Below, one piece after another: positions 59,556 through 64,000 of a stretch of DNA of 64,000 nt. Source of the stretch: Desulfatitalea alkaliphila (GTDB lineage Bacteria > Desulfobacterota > Desulfobacteria > Desulfobacterales > Desulfosarcinaceae); NCBI RefSeq assembly GCF_022968795.1, contig NZ_JALJRB010000010.1, forward strand, positions 1 through 64,000, in the 5' to 3' direction. The notes beneath the pieces were generated by a model that saw only the letters and a list, made by a program, of their open reading frames with translations, made no database searches and was not told the origin of the DNA. The stretch's first letter is position 1, and each line of letters opens with the position of its first letter. A program made the translations under genes and the position numbers.

Positions 59556-62024
59556 TCAGCTCCTCACTTCACCTTCCAAGGCCCGGCGCACCCAATGGGC
59601 CAACTTTTGCAGTGAAAATGGTTTCTGAATGAAGGAAACCCCTGCCTCCAGCACGCCTTGGTGTGCGATCACATCGGCCGTGTAGCCGGACATGAAAAGG
59701 CGTCGCATTTCCGGGTAAAGGGACAGCAGGTGTTCGGCCAGATCGCGGCCGTTCATCTCCGGCATCACCACGTCGGTCATCAGCAGGTCGATCCGCCCGG
59801 CATGCGCCCGCGCCTGCTCGATGGCCGCCCCCGGCGTGCCGGCCGGTAAAACGGTGTACCCCAAGCGCTGCAGCATGAGGGTGGTCATGCGCAGAACGGA
59901 TGGTTCGTCTTCCACCAGCAGAATGGTCTCCCGGCCGTCGCCGGGATCCGCCTTGGGCTGCACCGCCGCAGCCGGCCGATCCGGCGTTGTGCAGCGGGGC
60001 AGGTGGATCGCCAGGGTGGCCCCCTGCCCCGGCGCGCTGTGCACCTGGATGAAACCGCTGTTCTGCTTGACTACGCCGTACACCGTGGCCAAGCCCAGAC
60101 CGGTGCCCAGGCCCACCGGCTTGGTGGTGAAAAAGGGATCGAAAAGGTTGTCGATGGTGGCCCGATCCATGCCGCAACCGTCGTCCCGCACGGACAAGCG
60201 CACGAAATCGCCGAAAAGGGGCACTTCCGGATCCGCGGAGGGTTCCCCGTCCAGGGTCACATTCTCGGTCGTGATGGTGATGGTGCCCAGCCCGTCGATG
60301 GCATCACGGGCATTGACACACAGATTGGCCAGCACCTGGTCGATCTGGGTCGGATCCACCTTGACCGGCCACAGCCCGCCGGCCGGGTGCCATTCGAGGG
60401 CGATCGCCTCGCCGATCAGGCGGCGCAACATTTTAAGGGCCGCCTCCACCACGGCATTGAGATCCAACACCCTGGGGCGCACCGTCTGTTTGCGCGCAAA
60501 GGTCAGCAACTGGCGTGTCAGTTCGGCACTGCGGCCGGCGGCGGCATGAATCTCCGTCAGGTCTTCATGGATCGGTTCACCTGGCGCCGTTCGGCTCATG
60601 GCCAATTCCGCATGGCCGAGGATGACCCCCAGCATGTTGTTGAAATCGTGGGCCACGCCGCCTGCCAGCCGCCCCACGGATTCCAGTTTCTGCACCTGGA
60701 GCAACTGGGCCTGGAGCCGCTCCTTTTCCGTTTCCGCCCGCTTGCGCTCGGTTTCGTCGTAAATCAGGGAGAGCATCACCGGGCGGCCGTCGAGGGTGAT
60801 GGTCTCTGTGGACCACAGCGCATGAATACGTTCTCCGGATTTGCTCACAAATTGCACCGGCGCCTCCTTGATCGCCCCCTTTTGGCGTAGCAGCGCCACC
60901 ATCCGGTCCCGGTCGGCGGGATCGGCCCAAATACCCACCTCCTTGGAGGTATGTCCCAGCAGTTCCTCGCGGCTATGGCCCAACATCCGCACCCAGCAAT
61001 CGTTGACGTCGATGAAGCGGCCGGAATCGATCTCTGAAATCACCAAGGGCGCCGGACTGGACAGGAAGGCCTTGGCAAAGCGGGCCTGGCTCTCCCGCAA
61101 GGCCTGCTCCACCCGCTTGGTGCGGATGATTTTCCACAAACCGTCCATCAACAAGGTCAACTGCTGGACATCGCTTTCGTCGTAGGGAGCCGGCTTGTTG
61201 CCCACCCCGGCTACAAGGACGATCCGCCCCTCCTCCAGCACGGGTAGGTTCATGTGGCGCGATATCGGCAGATGGCCTTCAGGATACCCTTTTTTAAACG
61301 CATTGGGCGCGGCGTAATCATTGGTGATGACGGGTTTGCGTTGCCGGATCGCCTCGCCCCATAGACCGGTTTCGGCCACCTTGTAGTGGACCTTCTTGTC
61401 CAGGGCGTTGCAAGTCTGCATGGCTTCGCGGGACCAGGAGTACATGGTCATCACCGTCTCGTCTTCGTTGACGAAAGCCAGATAGCCGATCCGGCTGTTG
61501 GTGAGCGCCACCGCCTGTTCCAGGGCAAAGTCGGTGATCACGTTTTCCGGCTGGTCGGTCATTTGCGACAAGGCGAGCAAACCGGCCGTGCGCTGCTCGT
61601 TGGTGCGCCGCTCGCGGGCGGCTACCAGCCGTTCGCCGATGTCCGTGAAAACAACCACATGCAGCGTATCCGTGGCGGCCATGCGAAATTCGATCTCGCG
61701 CATGCCGCCATCCTTGCACCGCACCGGGAAAATCATCGGCGGTGTTTCGGAACGGTTGCGCTGCGCCTCGGCGGCGGCCGCGGCCCATTGCCGCCGCGCG
61801 TCCACGCGCAGACCGGCGTCGGGATAGGCGGCCGGCCACCAGGCCTCCTGGTCCGGAATATCCTCGATGGTGTAGCCGAAGAGATCGACGAACTTGCGGT
61901 TGACGTAGAGGGTCCGCCCCCGGGTGTCCCCGAGCAGAATGCCCACCGGAATCGTTTCCAGAATCGTCTTCAACGCATCGTACCCGACATCAAGGTCGTG
62001 GGTGGATGGATCGCCTGGGTGCAT
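59556..62024 (-). CDS. Hybrid sensor histidine kinase with PAS, GAF, PAS and receiver
   Basis: The start at 62024 (MHPGDPSTHDLDVGYDALK) follows AAAGGGGATC; the longer frame is an overlap of the next gene in another frame. About 822 residues: PAS (20-120), a GAF domain of the second type (about 150-310, 'NSRIGYLAFVNEDETVMTMY' and 'SRHMNLPVLEEGRIVLVAGV'), PAS (320-430), HisKA ('[20 protein letters not shown]'), HATPase ('[12 protein letters not shown]', '[18 protein letters not shown]') and a receiver ('[14 protein letters not shown]', 'FIQKPFS'). The kinase and receiver sections closely resemble those of the kinase at 21879, showing paralogy. It is 18 bp behind the HAD-AIRS fusion gene and probably co-transcribed with it. 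Confidence 0.93.
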   Translation of the reverse strand: MHPGDPSTHDLDVGYDALKTILETIPVGILLGDTRGRTLYVNRKFVDLFGYTIEDIPDQEAWWPAAYPDAGLRVDARRQWAAAAAEAQRNRSETPPMIFPVRCKDGGMREIEFRMAATDTLHVVVFTDIGERLVAARERRTNEQRTAGLLALSQMTDQPENVITDFALEQAVALTNSRIGYLAFVNEDETVMTMYSWSREAMQTCNALDKKVHYKVAETGLWGEAIRQRKPVITNDYAAPNAFKKGYPEGHLPISRHMNLPVLEEGRIVLVAGVGNKPAPYDESDVQQLTLLMDGLWKIIRTKRVEQALRESQARFAKAFLSSPAPLVISEIDSGRFIDVNDCWVRMLGHSREELLGHTSKEVGIWADPADRDRMVALLRQKGAIKEAPVQFVSKSGERIHALWSTETITLDGRPVMLSLIYDETERKRAETEKERLQAQLLQVQKLESVGRLAGGVAHDFNNMLGVILGHAELAMSRTAPGEPIHEDLTEIHAAAGRSAELTRQLLTFARKQTVRPRVLDLNAVVEAALKMLRRLIGEAIALEWHPAGGLWPVKVDPTQIDQVLANLCVNARDAIDGLGTITITTENVTLDGEPSADPEVPLFGDFVRLSVRDDGCGMDRATIDNLFDPFFTTKPVGLGTGLGLATVYGVVKQNSGFIQVHSAPGQGATLAIHLPRCTTPDRPAAAVQPKADPGDGRETILLVEDEPSVLRMTTLMLQRLGYTVLPAGTPGAAIEQARAHAGRIDLLMTDVVMPEMNGRDLAEHLLSLYPEMRRLFMSGYTADVIAHQGVLEAGVSFIQKPFSLQKLAHWVRRALEGEVRS

Positions 62025-62041
62025 GCCGATCCCCTTTCGGA

Positions 62042-63703
62042 TCAGATCGTCGTGAATAAGCGGGCAATCTCGTCGGTCTCGAACCGCGGCCAGCGGACGG
62101 GCTCTTCCATGCGGCAGGCCGTGATGCCCGGCGGTGCCGCCAGCACCTCGCCGATGTGCTCGACGGCGACCTTTTCGGCACGCAGCCGGGCCAGCAACCG
62201 TGGGCCGTCGGCCGCGCGGCAGGCGATCAGCAGGCTGCCCGAACCGATCACCCCGAGGGGATCCAGGCCCAGGGCGGCACAAAAGCGGCGCGTCAAATCC
62301 AGGACCGGAATGCGGTCCATGTCGACCCGAATGCCGTGCCCACCGGCGATGCTCAACTCTTCCAGGGCCGTGGCCAAGCCGCCTTCGGTCACATCGTGCA
62401 TGGCCGTGGCCAAGCCGCCTTGCGCCGCGATCCGCGCTTCGGCCAGAATTCCAATTTGGTCCAGCAAATCCCGCCCGGCGGCGATATCCGCCGCGGCGAT
62501 GCCGGCCTGCGCCAGGTAGGGCCCGAACTCGCGGGCCATGATGGCCGTGCCTTCCACGGCCACCCCCTTGGTCAGCAACACCCAATCGCCGGGTTGCATC
62601 CGTTGTTTGTCGATCAGGTCGGCCCGACGCACCGTGCCGGCCATCATGCCCACCACCACGAGCCGCTGCACCGCGTCACTGATCTCGGTGTGCCCGCCGC
62701 AGAGCGTGATGCCCAATTCGCGGCAGGTGGCGCCCAAGGCCTGCATGGTGGATCGCACCCGGGAAGGCGTAGTGCCGACGGGCCACAACAGGGTGGTGAG
62801 CAGCCAGCGCGGCTGCGCGCCGGCGGTGGCGATATCGTTGGCGTTGACCAGCACCGCATACCGGCCGATGGCATCGTTGGCGAAGGTAATGGGGTCCGAT
62901 TTGAGGATCAACACCTCATCGGCGGGCATTTCGACGGCGGCGATGTCCTCCCCCACACCCGGCTGGATCAACACCGATGGGTCCGCGCATCGGATGTCCG
63001 CCAGATATTCACCCAGCATGTGGTTGGGCAGCTTGCCCGGCGGCAAGGGCAATCCGTCGCTGACGATGGGCCAAAGTTCATCCAGGTGTCTTATCCGATA
63101 ATCGCAGGCGACATCCTTCAAACGCGGGTCGTCTTGTGAATCCAGCAAGACGGTTAGGGCGCCGGCGGCTTGACCGGCCGCCATATCGAGGTAAAAATCC
63201 CCCACCACCAACACCTCGTGGGGCGCCACGTTGAACCGTTCGGCCGCATGGCGAACGCCGTCGCCGGCCGGCTTGGGCGCGACGGGGTCGTCGCGGGTCA
63301 GCACCAAGTCGAAATCGGCGCAGGTCAATCCAGTGAAGTTGTCCAGGGCGCGCAACACCGCCTCGCGGCTGTTGCGTGTCAAAACGGCGACCTTCAACCC
63401 GCGCGCCTTGAGCCAATGGACCAGTTCTTCCGCCTTGTCATTGGGACGGGAAGCGGCCGCGCCGTCCGCTTCGAAGCGATCCAGCGCCGCACGCGCCGTT
63501 TGCCGTTGTCGGGCATCCGTCAGTCCGGCGATGAATTCCAGGACCGGCATGCCCTCCGGGCAGCCGATCTGCTTGCGAATCACCTTGAAATCCAGCGCCC
63601 CCGGCCGGGTGATGGTGCCGTCGAAATCCAAAACCACAAGCCGCAGGCGATACCCCCCCGCGACGCTCACCGTCCGCACCCGGCCGGGCATAGTCGTGCG
63701 CAC
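62042..63703 (-). CDS. HAD phosphatase-AIR synthase-like fusion protein
   Basis: The 553-residue protein is two enzymes in one chain. Residues about 18-215 are a HAD-type phosphatase of the phosphoglycolate phosphatase kind ('RLVVLDFDGTITRPG' with catalytic D26 and D28, 'VAVLTRNSREAV', 'VLVVGDFYLDMAAGQAAGAL'). Residues about 225-553 are an AIR synthase/HypE-related ATP-binding domain ('GVGEDIAAVEMPADEVLILK', 'NANDIATAGAQPRWLLTTLL', 'HDVTEGGLATALEELSIAGG'). Such C-terminal domains usually work with ATP on small phosphorylated or carbamoylated substrates. GTG at 63703 directly follows the TAG of the upstream gene; an ATG at 63691 is another start. Function unknown. Confidence 0.85.
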   Translation of the reverse strand: MRTTMPGRVRTVSVAGGYRLRLVVLDFDGTITRPGALDFKVIRKQIGCPEGMPVLEFIAGLTDARQRQTARAALDRFEADGAAASRPNDKAEELVHWLKARGLKVAVLTRNSREAVLRALDNFTGLTCADFDLVLTRDDPVAPKPAGDGVRHAAERFNVAPHEVLVVGDFYLDMAAGQAAGALTVLLDSQDDPRLKDVACDYRIRHLDELWPIVSDGLPLPPGKLPNHMLGEYLADIRCADPSVLIQPGVGEDIAAVEMPADEVLILKSDPITFANDAIGRYAVLVNANDIATAGAQPRWLLTTLLWPVGTTPSRVRSTMQALGATCRELGITLCGGHTEISDAVQRLVVVGMMAGTVRRADLIDKQRMQPGDWVLLTKGVAVEGTAIMAREFGPYLAQAGIAAADIAAGRDLLDQIGILAEARIAAQGGLATAMHDVTEGGLATALEELSIAGGHGIRVDMDRIPVLDLTRRFCAALGLDPLGVIGSGSLLIACRAADGPRLLARLRAEKVAVEHIGEVLAAPPGITACRMEEPVRWPRFETDEIARLFTTI

Positions 63704-63916
63704 CTAGCGAATGGTGCGAAATTTATCGTGCCAGGCGCAGGCATTGCAGAAGGTCTCCGTACCATCGTTGATTTCCGGACAGTTCTCCAAATCCATCTCC
63801 GCATCGAAACAAACCTCTCCATCCCGGCATTCGAATTCATAAATATCGTAGACATCGTCCGGGTGTTTCACATAAAAACGCCGGCAGCCGCAAAGCGGGC
63901 ATTTGGCATCCGCCAT
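63704..63916 (-). CDS. Small zinc-ribbon protein
   Basis: A 70-residue protein with start after GGAGGTGCG. It has two cysteine pairs at the ends, 'KCPLCGCRRFYVKHPDD' and 'FCNACAWHDKFR', with cysteines in between ('FECRDGEVCFDAEMDLENC'), so a zinc ribbon or rubredoxin-like knuckle is likely. It is immediately followed (TAG next to GTG) by the HAD-AIRS fusion gene and probably forms an operon with it. No family name can be given. Confidence 0.7.
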   Translation of the reverse strand: MADAKCPLCGCRRFYVKHPDDVYDIYEFECRDGEVCFDAEMDLENCPEINDGTETFCNACAWHDKFRTIR

Positions 63917-64000
63917 ATCGCACCTCCAACCTGTTGGATGATCTTGAACCCCTGAAAAAGTTCCCGCATGAGATGCATACTAGCGGAAACCCAATTGGAC
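63917..64000. other. Window edge, probable promoter region
   Basis: These last 84 bp lie upstream of the zinc-ribbon gene and should contain its promoter. Nothing else is recognisable before the sequence ends. Confidence 0.3.

Noticed and set aside
59556-62585. Extension of the kinase gene to 1009 codons
   Set aside because: The first 187 codons overlap the HAD-AIRS fusion gene in another frame and read as low-complexity arginine/glycine sequence. The start at 62024 has a good ribosome-binding site and begins at the PAS domain.

Overview
The window looks like a chromosomal segment of a GC-rich, Gram-negative anaerobe-like proteobacterium, most likely a sulfate-reducer-type member of the Desulfobacterota (former Deltaproteobacteria). 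This is an inference from gene content: several NtrC-type sigma-54 activators, large PAS/GAF hybrid histidine kinases ending in a receiver domain, a TAXI-type TRAP transporter, HDOD, UPF0182 and DUF1015 proteins. No rRNA or other phylogenetic marker was available to test it. About ten copies of a composite intergenic repeat (a GGGCACGGCATGCCGTGCCC palindrome plus an AT-rich CTTAAAACTTAACACTTAAAACT tract, broken here as CTTAAAACTTAACACTT / AAAACT) punctuate gene borders and give the genome a recognisable signature.

Layout. 1-5.2 kb: transposase fragment, DUF2062 membrane protein, a kinase-like protein with a phosphoacceptor helix but no ATPase domain, an NtrC-type regulator and a single-domain response regulator. 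5.8-11.2 kb: small unknown protein, metallo-beta-lactamase-fold hydrolase, HDOD protein, IHF alpha, tRNA-Pro(CGG), purA and tadA. 11.2-20.8 kb: a 9.6 kb integrated element in tRNA-Arg(ACG), bounded by perfect 53-bp direct repeats. All its genes lie on the minus strand: tyrosine integrase, AlpA-like small HTH, replication/HTH protein, DnaC-type loader, P27-type small terminase and HK97-type capsid protein. I recognise no large terminase, portal, protease or tail gene, so it resembles a phage satellite. Upstream of its capsid gene lies a cluster of five GGA-triloop hairpins with compensatory stem changes.

21-28 kb: RelE-type toxin-antitoxin pair, a hybrid histidine kinase, a FAD-linked oxidase, a halohydrin dehalogenase identified by its exact diagnostic motifs, an unknown protein and a PsiE-like membrane protein. 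28-35.8 kb: an operon encoding a TRAP transporter (TAXI binding protein and fused permease), an alkylsulfatase-like metallo-hydrolase and a sulfatase-family enzyme lacking the formylglycine cysteine. It is preceded by a near-consensus sigma-54 promoter and a perfect palindrome, and faces a divergent GAF-AAA-Fis sigma-54 activator. Together these look like a self-contained, inducer-controlled uptake and hydrolysis module for an ester-type substrate.

36-43.6 kb: pyruvate dehydrogenase complex (E1, E2, E3) and phosphoglucomutase. 43.6-64 kb: UPF0182 membrane protein, an orphan DNA methyltransferase, two more hybrid kinases, a membrane protein with a recent 120-bp internal duplication and WPG repeats, glutamyl-tRNA synthetase, an RluA-type pseudouridine synthase, two base-excision repair glycosylases (SMUG1-like and MutM), DUF1015, a HAD-AIR synthase-like fusion and a small zinc-ribbon protein.
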